Shown here in pieces: positions 33,919 to 44,599 of a stretch of 64,000 nucleotides of DNA. Both the position numbers and the translations under genes were made by a program. Location: positions 4,177,001 through 4,241,000 of the forward strand of contig JALMGJ010000006.1 of assembly GCA_023362775.1 (NCBI GenBank). Direction: 5' to 3'. The number at the start of each line of letters is the position of its first letter. Positions within the stretch are counted from its first letter, which is position 1. Below the pieces are notes generated by a model. That model worked only from the letters and a program-made list of their open reading frames with translations, ran no database searches and was not told the origin of the DNA. The DNA comes from Charina bottae (taxonomy: Eukaryota > Chordata > Lepidosauria > Squamata > Charinaidae).

Positions 33919-34123
33919 CAGTGTTTCTCAACCTTGGCCTTCTGAAAAGCACTGAAGACCTGGATGTGCTCCTGGCATGGGAGTTGGTGGGCTAGCTGGA
34001 GCCCTTAGAGCAGTGTTTCTCAGCCTTGGCAACTTTAAGCTGTGTGGATTCCCCTTGCTGGCTGGGGAATTCTGGGAGTTGAAGTCCACCCTGCTTAAAG
34101 TTGCCAAGGTTGAGAAACACTGC
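33919..34123. mobile_element. Chimeric hAT MITE carrying LINE plus MITE sequence
   Basis: A MITE left end (CAGTGTTTCTCAACCTTGG, 33919-33937) runs directly into 78 bp of L2-like LINE and then a complete MITE ending at 34123. The LINE-plus-MITE part is almost identical to 4465-4654. The junction shares GGCC. Outer flanks (gtgtagct / catctcag) are not duplicates, so it was not a simple transposition. It lies about 420 bp beyond the EXOC4 stop. Confidence 0.8.
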
Positions 34124-34541
34124 ATCTCAGAGTAGCATTAGGCCAGCCAGAAACCAGTCTGTGGCAGCGATGATGCCAATTCCTCTCTTTTTACAGAGCT
34201 GAAACTTGGCTACAGACCGTGCCTCAGCTTTCCTCCAGTTCAGATCCCTCTGGATCAAACAGACCACCGACACTCCTCCTTTTCCTCTTCCCCACCCTTC
34301 CCCACCCATTCGAACTCACAGAGAAGCACCTCCCCATTCACTGCAATCAGTCCCCGTTTTTATGACACAGACATCAGAATCCCAGCATGCCACTGAAAAG
34401 ATCTCCAGTTCCCCCTGCCCGCCCCCACACCAGCAGCGAAGCTAACCGAAAAGGACAGAATACCCAAGCGTTACATTTCCCCTCTCTGCTCCTATCGGCT
34501 GCAAAGAAGCCGGGCCCCTTTCCGGTTTCCAGCAGCCTGAA

Positions 34542-34779
34542 CTACACGGTGGTGATTTTCTTGTCCTTGGTGGCTTGCTTGATAGCGGCCTGCTCACAGA
34601 TGATCTCCTTGAGGCGCTGCAGCCTCACGTTTTGCGTAGTCTGGTCTCCCACACCGGTCTGGCTGCGGTGAAGTAAGCTCAGGGCGTACAGGTATTCCAG
34701 CTCCGTGTACTTTACTCCTTGGTCCACCACCAGGTTCAGCAGCTCGTCGGCCGTGTTGTACAGCATCTCGTAATACTGC
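34542..34779 (-). CDS. EXOC4: EXOC4 last coding exon with stop
   Basis: Acceptor tgccttgcag|GCAGTA completes AG|G (Arg). The exon encodes [40 protein letters not shown], then [16 protein letters not shown] and the end KDKKITTV with stop at 34544-34542. An in-frame Met lies upstream of the exon, but the splice acceptor and continuity with LDFAR set the true start. I see no confident polyadenylation signal nearby; a chimeric MITE begins about 420 bp past the stop. Confidence 0.97.
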
Positions 34780-35097
34780 CTGCAAGGCAAAGCCAGACCG
34801 TCCGTCATCACTTCGCTCGCTAATACTTGCGACAGCTATTTTTTTTTAACTCCCCCCCCCCCCATGGGGTTCTCTGTAACACAACACTTTTCCACCGCGG
34901 AGGCGTCCCTTCGGACACCACTCGCCTTGACGAGGCAGGTCTTCAGCCTAGAACAGGGTTTCTCCACCAGGGTTGCGTGGAACCCGAGGGTTCCGCGAGA
35001 GGTCACTAGGGGTGCCCTGGGAGATCACGATTTATTTTAAAAATTATTTCAAATTTAGGCAACTTCACATGAAAGAGGTCAGTTTCATTCTTTATGT

Positions 35098-35244
35098 ATT
35101 GTCGAAGGCTTTCACGGCCGGAGTTTGATGGTTGTTGTGGGTCTTCCGGGCTGTGTGGCCGTGTTCTGGAAGTTGTGGTTCCTAACGTTAGGAACCACAA
35201 CTTCCAGAATATGGCCACACAGTCCGGAAGACCCACAACAACCA
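35098..35244. mobile_element. Penelope-type foldback nested in hAT, 14-bp TSD
   Basis: The halves meet head-to-head at CCTAAC|GTTAGG; the right arm (58 bp) matches the reverse complement of the left with about three differences. It carries the GTCGAAGGCTTTCACGGCCGG terminal sequence typical of reptile Penelope elements. TTCATTCTTTATGT flanks it at 35084-35097 and 35245-35258. Confidence 0.75.
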
Positions 35245-35309
35245 TTCATTCTTTATGTTTAGCTTAAGAACACTGTTCATGCATCTATGCAGGCCTACCC
35301 ATGAAATTG

Positions 35310-35310
<1 letters not shown>

Positions 35311-35369
<59 letters not shown>

Positions 35370-35370
35370 G
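35311..35370. repeat. (GATA)n microsatellite
   Basis: About 14 nearly perfect GATA units within the hAT element. GATA arrays are abundant in squamates. Confidence 0.95.
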
Positions 35371-36327
35371 ATAGATAGATATAATTATAATTTATTCCCT
35401 GCCCATCTCACTCGGAGAGCGGATATAACAATTTGGTAACTTCTGGCCTCTATTGGAGCCTGGATGTGCAGGGGTTCCTCGAGGCCTGAAAAATATTTCA
35501 AGGGTTCCTCCAGGGTCAAAAGGTGGAGAAAGGCTGGCCTAGAAGGTTAAGGACATGTTTTGGTTTGTGAACAGGAGAGAAAAGAAAGAGAAAGGCGGAG
35601 AAAAAACACACACGGAGCTAAGATAGAAATTAAAATGGGTCTCCTGCAGAAAAGGGTTTGGATGGGGATGCAATGGGTGAACAGCAGCTTTAAGTCCAAA
35701 CGTCTCCTCCTCTGCCTGCTTCCTGCAGTCAAGGCTGGCTGTGGGAGAAAAGGGCAGAGGGATCTCTAAGTCTGCAGGCTGTCGGTGGATGAAAGAGCCG
35801 CGAAGTCTGGGATCAGAAGGGACTGGCTCCCAGCGCTGTAAGCCAAGCTGCCTGGTGCCCTCTTCCCTGCCCAGAAGTCAAGCTCACTGCCTTCAGGACT
35901 TATCTGTCAGTCATTGGAAGATCAGATTATTTTTAATCAAAATAAACCATCATTATAAAAGGGAGGAAGCAGCGTTCCTTTCGAGCTGGCTGCAATTAAA
36001 ACCTCAGTCTGCGTGGCCTGTTCTTGCCTTTGGCCAGGCAGCCCGTGTTTGGGAAATTATTTGTTTGATTAGCCGCTCAGCTCAGTGTTTGCCTCCCTTG
36101 TCGGGGAAATGTATTAATAAATATTGATCAGGAGCGCCTCCTGTTTTCTTTGGCCAAAGCAATTCGGTTCGGGCCGTTCTCCTGATGTTATCAAATAATG
36201 AAATATGGAAGAGTTGGTGAAATCTGCCACTTAGTCCACTGTCTTTCACAGGTTTTGCCTCCAGCTGTTAGAAAAGTTCTGTCTGGTTTTGGGGAGAGAC
36301 CGGGCAGACACACTCTCGCGGGCAATA

Positions 36328-36897
36328 CAGGTAGTCCTCACTTAACGACCATTCAAAGTTACGACAGCCTTGGAAAGGGTGCTTTACGGCCCATAAAGCA
36401 CGTCTGGCCGTCGTGAAACGTCGCGCCATCCCCTGCAGTCACGTGACTGCATTTCGGGCGCTTGGCAACCGGCTCGCATTTATGACCCAAGCGCCAAGCG
36501 CCCCGCGATCATGTGATCGCCATTTGCAACCTCCTCTGCCGGCTTCCCCAGAAAGTCAATGGGGAAGCCGGCAGGGAAGGTTGCAAGCGGAGGGCATGGA
36601 AGGGAGGGGAAACCCTTCGGCAGGCTGCAGGAATGGAGCTCAAATCCTGAAGATTTCAGCTTCGTTCCTGCAGCCCCACAAAGGATTTCCCCTCCGTGCA
36701 TGGAAGGGAAAGGAAACCCTTCGGCAGGCAGCTCTTTTGCTCTGTCCGCTTAACGACCCAGGAGATTGCTTAACGACTGCAACCGGGAGTGCTGGGATTG
36801 TGGTCATTGAGCGAAGCAGGGCATCTTGCTTAACGACCAATCCGCTCAACGACTGAGATTCCGGTCCCAAATGTGGTTGTTAATCAAGGACTACCTG
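36328..36897. mobile_element. Non-autonomous Tc1/mariner-like element (570 bp)
   Basis: Ends CAGGTAGTCCTCACTTAACGACC / GGACTACCTG are inverted repeats with TA on both outer sides (TA target). Internal motifs CTTAACGACC and GGGGAAACCCTTCGGCAGGC recur. There is no transposase frame. Confidence 0.7.
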
Positions 36898-37439
36898 TAC
36901 AGCTTGATTCAATGGCGAGGCCAACTCTTAGCAGGCCTGGGCGCATTTCCTGCTATTGGTGGCTCAGTGAAACTGGCGCCAGTACAACACATGGTACGGT
37001 CCTCTTTGTATTACAGTCGATATCGCTACTGACCACTAGGAGGCATGAATTCTAACAAGAACAAAATCGGTCCTATAGTGCTTCCTAGTGGCCTGTAGTG
37101 ATAACCACTATAATACATAATTATCCTGGGGTAAGTCTTGAAGCCTCTAATAGGAAGCCCAAATCAACACCTACAGCAATCTAGTTCGAGAGTGGAAAGA
37201 AATACTGTAAGAAAAGACGGCGTACCATCCATAGCATCTACAATCCTCTCTGCTGTGCCGTTTCAGATTGAAAGTGGAAGATCCCATGTTTTAAATTCTT
37301 CCTTAAAGACAGTTAGCTGCATGGGCAAACGGGGGAACTGTAATGGTATGTGAGAAAGACCTTGAAAGACCAGCGAAGAGATGCTGCCTAGGGAACGGTC
37401 AGATAAGAGAGGGCAAAGCCCGCAGCTGCATAATGGGCG

Positions 37440-37745
37440 GAGAAAGAGGCTCAGGAGGGCAGAGGAGCAATCAAACAACACAATAGACCCTAAACAAGGA
37501 ACTATTAACTCAGTCAATCAACCAAGCAGCAAACAACAATCCAATCAAGGAACTACTAAGGAGAGAACAACACCCCCACCAACACAGGCAGGACAAGCCA
37601 TGGGATATAAACAGAGAGCAAGTCCCACTCCCTTTTCGCACTGAAGATGTTGCCTAGCCTGGCAATGAAACGTCTGCAAGAAAACAACAAGGCTCAGAGA
37701 GCACCATGGACTCCACAGTTCAACCCTGAGCTACAAATATTCTGT
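37440..37745 (+). mobile_element. Penelope-like element 3' fragment
   Basis: A-rich sequence with AACAAGGAACTATTAACTC-type repeats, then the hammerhead-like core, then CAAGAAAACAACAAGGCTCAGAGAGCACC, the family tail also seen at bases 50-100 in direct orientation. Confidence 0.65.
37641..37671 (+). ncRNA. Hammerhead-ribozyme-like core (Penelope copy)
   Basis: CTGAAGA, T, stem GTTGCC/GGCAAT (one wobble pair) with loop TAGCCT, then GAAAC followed by GTC. CUGANGA and GAAA are the invariant hammerhead core. Activity untested; stem III would be very short, as in minimal Penelope ribozymes. Confidence 0.55.
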
Positions 37746-37970
37746 TCGATAGGAACAGGTTTCTTCCCATTTATCTCCCCCTTTCTTTTTTCTTTGCATG
37801 GGGACAAAAATACGACACTCTCTGTCCTGCATTCTGAGAAGTTCATTCCAGCAGAAGTGGCAGTGCAGGACTCCCTTGATCCTTGCTTTCAAAGACTATG
37901 GAAGGAAGAGAAAACTGTAGAGCCTGGATGGGTAATAGGTCACCAAAGAAGAAGGGCAGACTGGCTAAAG

Positions 37971-38127
37971 TAGTGTTTCTCAACCTTGGCAACCTTAAGA
38001 TGGGTGGACTTCAACTCCCAGAATTCCCCAGCCAGCATGCTTAAGGGAATCCTGGGAGCATGCTGGCTGGGGAATTCTGGGAGTTGAAGTCCACCCATCT
38101 TAAGGTTGCCAAGGTTGAAAAACATTG
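37971..38127. mobile_element. hAT MITE, CAGTGTTTCTCAACC family (long centre)
   Basis: Palindrome with an extra GCATGCTTAAGGGAATCC centre; left terminus TAGTGTTTCTC and right ACATTG are each changed by one base. Confidence 0.85.
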
Positions 38128-38390
38128 AGCCAGAGTGACATTAGGAGGCCATCCTGCCGTGAGACTCAGGTCATCCCAAGGCTACAGACCTAAATTATTT
38201 TCCCCGAAACTAAATGCCCCCCTTTCACTCGTAGCTAACCTGGAAGACGCCACTCGCCGGAGCTCAGCCTGAGTGGGTCATTCTCCCCTCACTCTGATCC
38301 AGACAGGAGGCGACTAGAATAGAAAACAGCCAACGCAGTTGTCTGTAGCTTGAATCATGTCAACTGGATTTCTATTTTCTCAGTGGAAAC

Positions 38391-38421
38391 GTTTCGCTCC
38401 TTATCCAAGGAGCTTCTTCAG
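38391..38421 (-). ncRNA. Hammerhead-ribozyme-like core, left arm (mirror copy)
   Basis: Exact reverse-complement twin of 38521-38551. A read-through transcript would pair the two copies with each other and mask both. Confidence 0.55.
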
Positions 38422-38520
38422 TCTGAGCAAAGTTGGTAAGGGAATCCTAAATATGTTTCTAGGTAGCTGTCACAGCTACCTAGAAACATATTTAGGATTC
38501 CCTTACCAACTTTGCTCAGA

Positions 38521-38551
38521 CTGAAGAAGCTCCTTGGATAAGGAGCGAAAC
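38521..38551 (+). ncRNA. Hammerhead-ribozyme-like core, right arm
   Basis: CTGAAGA, A, stem GCTCCTT/AAGGAGC (seven Watson-Crick pairs) closed by loop GGAT, then GAAAC. It is the best-formed stem II among the copies. Followed by GTTTCC; no clear stem I partner was worked out. Confidence 0.6.
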
Positions 38552-38799
38552 GTTTCCACTGAGAAAATAGAAATCCAGTTGACATGATTCAAGCTACAGA
38601 CAATTCCACCTGGATGACTGAGAACCTTCATAGACATATAGCCAACGCAGTTGCTCCCCGTCTCACAGAGTGAGGCACTGGCCAGCACTGAAGGCCCTGG
38701 AGTCTGAAGGTTATCTCCTGGCCAGGGACCAGTCTGGATGGGATGGACCAGGCGTGCCATAGAAAAGGATGCTTCTGAGGTTCAGGATCACATGGAGAT

Positions 38800-38935
38800 A
38801 CGGATGCCCCCCACCCTGTTGGCCTTCAGGAAAGCAGTGAAGGCCTGGCTTGTCTCCCAGGCAACGGGGCCGGGGTACTGATGGAGCCAGAGTGGTGTGG
38901 TTGATAGATGCAAGGTTTATTGGGGCCTCAAGATT
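38800..38935 (+). mobile_element. L2/CR1-like LINE fragment
   Basis: GGCCTTCAGGAAAGCAGTGAAGGCCTGGCTTG encodes AFRKAVKAWL, same motif as 4455 onward; truncated before the tail. Confidence 0.6.
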
Positions 38936-38945
38936 GTTTTAATAT

Positions 38946-39011
38946 TCCTTCCTTCCTTCCTTCCTTCCTTCCTTCCTTCCTTCCTTCCTTCCTTCCTTCC
39001 TTCCTATAACA

Positions 39012-39067
<56 letters not shown>

Positions 39068-39109
39068 GAGGGAGGGAGGGAGGGAGGGAGGGAGGGAGGA
39101 AGGAAGGGA

Positions 39110-39203
<94 letters not shown>

Positions 39204-39292
39204 GAAGGAAGGAAGGAAGGAAGGAAGGAAGGAAGGAAGGGGAGGGAGGGAGGGAGGGAGGGAGGGAGGGAAAGAAAGAAAGAAAGAAAGAA

Positions 39293-39324
<32 letters not shown>

Positions 39325-39358
39325 GAGGGAGGGAGGGAGGGAGAGAGGAAGGAAGGGA

Positions 39359-39406
<48 letters not shown>

Positions 39407-39463
39407 AAAAGAAGGAAGGAAGGAAGGGAAGGGAGGGAGGGAGGGAGGGAGGGAGGGAGGAAG

Positions 39464-39534
<71 letters not shown>
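38946..39534. repeat. Long (CCTT)n then (GAAA/GGGA/GGAA)n array
   Basis: About 60 bp of CCTT is followed, after TATAACAAAG, by ~525 bp of interrupted GAAA, GGGA and GGAA blocks. The 245-residue Lys/Glu/Arg frame across it is a translation of the repeat, not a gene. Confidence 0.98.
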
Positions 39535-39890
39535 ATTACATGGCCACCTATCTTGCAGAACCCAGCTCTGGGAGGCTCACAACAATAATCGTGGGAGATG
39601 GCGCGGTGATAGAAATCGAAATATAAATAAATAAATAAATAATAAAATAATAATAAATAATAAATAATAATAAATAATAATAAATAATAAAACCAGAAGC
39701 CAGAAAACCAAGAAAACCAGGTGCCTGACCCACAATCACCAATCCATCAGATCATGCAATTCTTGGGCTCCAACCTCAGCCTATTCCAGTGCCTTGTGGT
39801 TTTGGTTCCTGTCCACCACCCAAAGTTCCTTCTGGTAAATGGGTGGCTATATAGGTCTGTTTGATTAATTACTTTGAGCCACTTTGGTGT

Positions 39891-40103
39891 AGTGGTTAAG
39901 GCACCAGGGTAGAAACTGGGAGACGGTGAGTTCTAGTCCCGCCTTGGGCACAAAGCTAGCTGGGGGACCTTGGGCCAGTCACTTTCTCTCAGCCCCAGGA
40001 AGGAGGCAATGGCAAACCACTTCTGAAAAACCTTGCCGAGAAAACTGCAGGGACTAGTCCAGGCAGTCTCCGAGAATCGGACACGACTGAACGGATTTTT
40101 TAA
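39891..40103 (+). mobile_element. Sauria-type SINE with BovB-like tail
   Basis: TTTGGTGTAGTGGTTAAGGC (A box), GTGAGTTCTAGTCCCGCC (B-box region), GGGCCAGTCACTTTCTCTCAGCC body and a tail AGAATCGGACACGACTGAACGG resembling the BovB 3' end, which would allow BovB machinery to mobilise it. Confidence 0.85.
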
Positions 40104-40109
40104 ATTAAT

Positions 40110-42100
40110 TCTGAAATCAATATATGAGTCAGCTTGTGCTGGAGTAAAGAATCAGAAAGGATTTAGCTCACAAGAGTAACACTGATTTGTGCCACTATAA
40201 TCAGACATTCAAGAAATTCTATTTTTAAGAGAAAATAAATGAACAATAAGAATGTGTGATGCTCATTGGCTGCTTGAATACCCCTCAAATGTAAGCACAA
40301 ATACTTTTTTTGATAAGATGATCTTCTTGGAAGATCAGGGTAGAGAAAATGTATGATTTCAGGAGCAGATTTTAATGGAATAATCATAGACAGAATACAT
40401 GCCAAAGATAACACAGCTAGTAACTTCCAAATCTTTTCTTTTTAAAAATGTATGATAATTTCCTGGCTGGCTGTTAGAGATACCGCAGTCCTCATCAAAA
40501 GATTGCTTTTCTTCTTTTCACAATACCAAATCATATTTATTTGAAAACTGGTGTTTTTTATTAAAAAAGGAAGCAAACAGAATCAAAAGAGGTGGTCAGA
40601 TTTATGCAGGTAACTGACTGCAGGAAGAAGAGACAGATAGAAGAATATACAGACAATTGGAGGCTCAAGTAATAAATAGAGCAGGTTGGAATGGGAGAAG
40701 CCAGGGCCATAGGTGGTGAATCATTTTATAGAGGAATCCTGTAAGGTTTGGAGATTAAGGAACTCTGTAAATTATTAAATCTATTTTTGCCCCCTTGAGA
40801 AGGAGCCTGATCATGATTAAGTCGAGAAAATCACCTTCGAGACATTCAGGGGCTGTGCTTTGTTTAGAGAGGTCCTGGGTCAGAGGTGAAAATTAGCATT
40901 TAAATGGAGAGAAGCTCTGATGGCACTCAAGGGAGATTGTTTCATTGTGGCTGCCTTGCCAACTGAGTATTATTATTATTATTATTTTTAATATCTCAAT
41001 TTTTTTGTGGGGTGGGGGAGGCCACAATTGATCATTTCTCCCCACAGAGCCTTCCCTGAAAAGGAGGGGGAGCCTCATAAAAATGCACTAGCGTTGGCAG
41101 AAGAAAAAAAAGAGAGAGGAGGATTCTGCTCCAAGACTTCGGAACTATGTTTTTAAACCTAGAGTCAGCATCCAGATTGCGGTGTCACCTCATAAAACAT
41201 CTCAAAGAACTTTCAGGTTAGTGAGCAAGAATCAACTTTCAGGATCCAATGCTCCATCCCTTCTTGAGTCTGGTGCCTTCTGGAGAGGTTGGAACACAGC
41301 TCAACTCAGAAGTGGAGCCTAACTTATCTGGGGGATGCTGGGTTCAGAAAGGCTGGACAAGAGGCATGGACACAGTCAGGAATTCTGTGGCGGTAGTGGA
41401 ATTACAACCCAACAGTAACATTAAAGAGGCCCTTGAGTCAAGCTTGATGGCTTCCATATAATTCTCTCGGCAGAATTAAGGAAGTGGCTTGTTTGGGTGT
41501 TTTTTCAACTTCCCAGTCTAAACCAACTCTGGCTGGTGTGGAAGAAGAAAGTAGTAGGTGAGTTTCCTGCAGATGGGTCTGAAACTGAACAGCTGAAACT
41601 CAGGCAAGGGAGAAATCCCAACTGATGGACAGATATATCTGAGCTTTCCCAAGCAACCAATTTTAATATTTTGACCCCTCCCTCTTAACATTTGTAACAC
41701 TGCAGGCATTCCTGAGCTTTAGAAGTCGTCACCAATTCATATACAGTATTTGGCTGATTTTAAGCTGAAAGAGAAGGATGGGTTATAATTAGACTCTGAA
41801 TTGGAAAGGGGAGGGGAAAAAAAAGATGTTGAGACATTGGGCTAATCTGACATTTCAGAGTTCAGGCTCATCACGTCCTGCTGATGTCACCTAATCACAG
41901 CTCAGTTTAAGATAATCACGGAGAAATTCTGCTTCGGGCTGATTGGAACTGCATTTGTATGCTAGAGGATTTCCCCCGTCTCCTTCCTCCCTCGGCCGGG
42001 AAGAAGAAGAAGAAGGAAAAGCAGGACAATCTTTCTTCTTCTTTTTGACTGACGCCTTAAAAATGATTGCCCAAATACAATGGGCCATCTGGGATAACTT
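40110..42100. other. EXOC4 terminal intron, no recognised feature
   Basis: No exon or RNA gene. A short (ATT)n lies at 40968-40988, and a 5S-SINE-like remnant (CAACTTCCCAGTCTAAACC) near 41505. The rest looks unique. Confidence 0.4.
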
Positions 42101-42138
42101 GGTTTAATTTTATTCTATTCGATAAAATCCTCCTAGAG

Positions 42139-42400
42139 CAGAGCTTTCCAAACTGTGTGTCGCGACACAAAAGTGTGTCGCCACACACAGTCTGGTGTGT
42201 CGCCACACAACCCGGAAGCGCTGATCATCATCAGCGCTTCCGGGTTTTCCTGCGGCGACACACCAACTGCAGCGCGCAAAACCCAAAAGCAGCAGCAGCG
42301 CTTCCAGGTTTTTGCGCGCTGCCGCACTTCCGGGTTTTCCCGTGTCGATACACCAACGCCGGTTGGTGTGTCGCCGCGGGAAAAACTTTGGAAATCCCTG
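42139..42400. mobile_element. hAT MITE, CAGAGCTTTCCAAA family
   Basis: Left terminus CAGAGCTTTCCAAAC, right terminus decayed (CTTTGGAAATCCCTG), but the 8-bp duplication tcctagag is perfect. The inside repeats TGTGTCGCCACACA and CGCTTCCGGGTTTT. Confidence 0.88.
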
Positions 42401-42746
42401 TCCTAGAGGATTGTACCAGGATTTTGGTAAGGATTCTTGCCACCCAGAAAGGATCCTCACACCTTGTGCTCAACTTCTCTTTCCCTCTTTCTTTCTTTCT
42501 TCTTCTTTCTCTACTACACCCAACTCAGCAGACGAGGGCAGGGATACTTCCAATTGGTCCATAAGCCAATCAACCTCTCTTCGGTAGGACTTATTCCAAT
42601 CTCCTCCCCCTCCCTTATCCACAACATCTGCAAATCTTCCAGAAGGTTTCCACAGTTGTTGTCCCCAATTCTGTTTTTAGGTCACTCCTGGCCCTCCTTT
42701 TCCTGATCACTTCTCAAAATGGGACAGTTCTTGGCATGACGTAACT

Positions 42747-44560
42747 ATAGAATCCTAGAGTCGGAAGAGGCCATTTAGGCCATCAGATCCAATGCCTAAC
42801 TCCAGGACGGAATCCACATTAAATGCCCTCAAATGAGAGACGATTGCCTCTACTTGGACACATCTAGAGAAGGATGTGTCACCTCTACATCACTGATTCC
42901 ATTGTCAAACTGCTTTTACTGTTTTGCTAATGGTCAACCAGGATCTACCCTCCTGTAACTAAAATTAATAAAAATATTGCAGAATACAGGACCCAGGACT
43001 TGTGCCTGATTCGGTACCTTATTCCAGTTTGATAAGCAGCCAACTGGTGAGTATAATTTTTGAGTTAACTTTCTGAGTATGATTTTTAAGTCATCTATGA
43101 GTCCACTTAATTGTCATGCCATCCAGCCCACACTTAACTTGTTTGTTAGCTAAAATGTCATGAGTAGTATGTAAAATGATTGGTTGAAATCAAGATGTAA
43201 TATATCTGCAGCATTTGTCAGGGTTTTCCTGTGAATTGCAAATTGTTTTCTTTACAAGTAAACATTTTAGCCATGAAAGCTGCACTCTGTCTGTTTACTC
43301 TGTGCCTTATTTATTTATTTTTATTTATTTATTGGATTTATCACCGCCCAACTCCCCCTAGGGGGACTCTGGGCGGTTTACAACAGATTTAAAATCATTA
43401 ATATACATTTATAAATAAAATAACATACATAATAAATAATAATTTAAAATATAATAAATAAGATGGAATCCAAAGGCCTTTACCCTATAAGCCAGCATTA
43501 TTCCACAGCATTCCCACTATCTATTAAGGAAATTATTCAATTAAACTTGAGGTAAGATTCATTTGGCAAATCCATGCTGCCTTCTGGTGATACCTGCATT
43601 GTTTTCAAGGTGTTTACAGATCAGTTGCATAATTGCCCATTTTAGAATCTTCCTAGATATTGCTATCTGTATAGACTAACAAGTTTTAGTTGTCCAGATC
43701 CTCTTTTACATAAACAGAGATAATATTTCTCCTCCTACAGGTCTGATACTTCACTCATTCTCCATGATTTCTCAAAGATGATACAAAAAGCCAGCATTTC
43801 ATAGTTCCTAGCATCCTTTGACAACCTCAGTTCATTCTAAGCTTTAGCCTTCCTGACATCCTCTCTAATATGCATACTGTATGCAGCCTTCTAAACCTAA
43901 ATCTCCTGTACGTGTCCTTTGTTTTCAGATCTTCTGCTGTCCTCCATTTTATTTTTCTCCTTGAAATTGTCTGCAGCTCTGTTTTTAGCCTCTCCTTTTC
44001 CAGGAACACATAAGTACCTCGAGCCCCTTTTCCCCTGAGCTTCTCCTGCCACGGAATCCTGCTCATCATTGTTCTGAGTTTATCAAAAACTGCATTTTTA
44101 AAGTCCAAGATACGATTCTGATAACACCCAGCTTTAGCTTCCCTTAAAAATCAAGCCATTCAGCATGATATGGCTACTTCCATATCTCAGCTTTCCCTAC
44201 TGTAAGTATCAAGTCAAGGACAGATGATCCTTCCCCCCCCCTCTTCTTTTACCCTCTGAAAGAATATTATTCTCTTTTCTGTAATTTTCTAATTTCCAAA
44301 AGCAGCTAAGTATACCCCTTTGCTAGAAATGCTATGGATGTATTTTTCTAATCAAGCTCATTCACAGATACAAACATTATTTTCAATGGATCTTGCAGCA
44401 TTAATGTCTTTTCCCTGTTTCTTGCATCTTATGTATAACCGTAATTCCCTTGGTCTATTAACAACCTCAGTTTAACGTGTGACTCTAATTCCACTGATGA
44501 ATATTTTAAAACATCTTTAGTCCTTTCTTTAAAAACACATCATTGTTTTCCAGAACTTGG
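42747..44560 (-). mobile_element. Old CR1/L3-type LINE, interrupted
   Basis: The minus strand encodes a decayed ORF2 segment at 43827-44108 (DFKNAVFDKLRTMMSRIPW, then EKLRGKGARGTY), the CR1 region between endonuclease and reverse transcriptase. The 3' terminus is at 42747 (reverse of TTCCGACTCTAGGATTCTAT). An L2-like tail is inserted at 43305-43445. Confidence 0.7.
43305..43445 (-). mobile_element. L2-like LINE tail inserted in CR1
   Basis: TTATTTATTTATTGGATTTATCACCGCCCAACTCCC...GGGCGGTTTACAAC; same tail as at 26905 and 21427. Confidence 0.65.
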
Positions 44561-44599
44561 TGTTGTTTCATAACATCATGTTTTCCTTAGGGCTTCTAT

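Larger units (their letters stand above)
34954..35536. mobile_element. hAT element, CAGGGTTTCTCCACC family, with nested insertion
   Basis: Termini CAGGGTTTCTCCACC / GGTGGAGAAAGGCTG, perfect 8-bp duplication gcctagaa on both sides. The inside holds a Penelope-type foldback (35098-35244) and a (GATA)n run. In EXOC4 terminal intron. Confidence 0.92.
38342..38639. mobile_element. Penelope-type foldback, perfect 132-bp arms, 14-bp TSD
   Basis: Arms 38339-38470 and 38472-38603 are exact reverse complements with a single-base centre (38471). AGCCAACGCAGTTG flanks the insertion at 38328-38341 and 38640-38653. Each arm carries a hammerhead-like core pointing away from the centre. The perfection of the arms implies a recent event. 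No coding sequence. Confidence 0.85.

Noticed and set aside
36328..36897. hAT origin for this element
   Set aside because: No 8-bp duplication flanks it, whereas TA is present at both ends.
38897..39634. 245-residue Lys/Glu/Arg-rich frame
   Set aside because: Translation of the GAAA/GGGA microsatellite.
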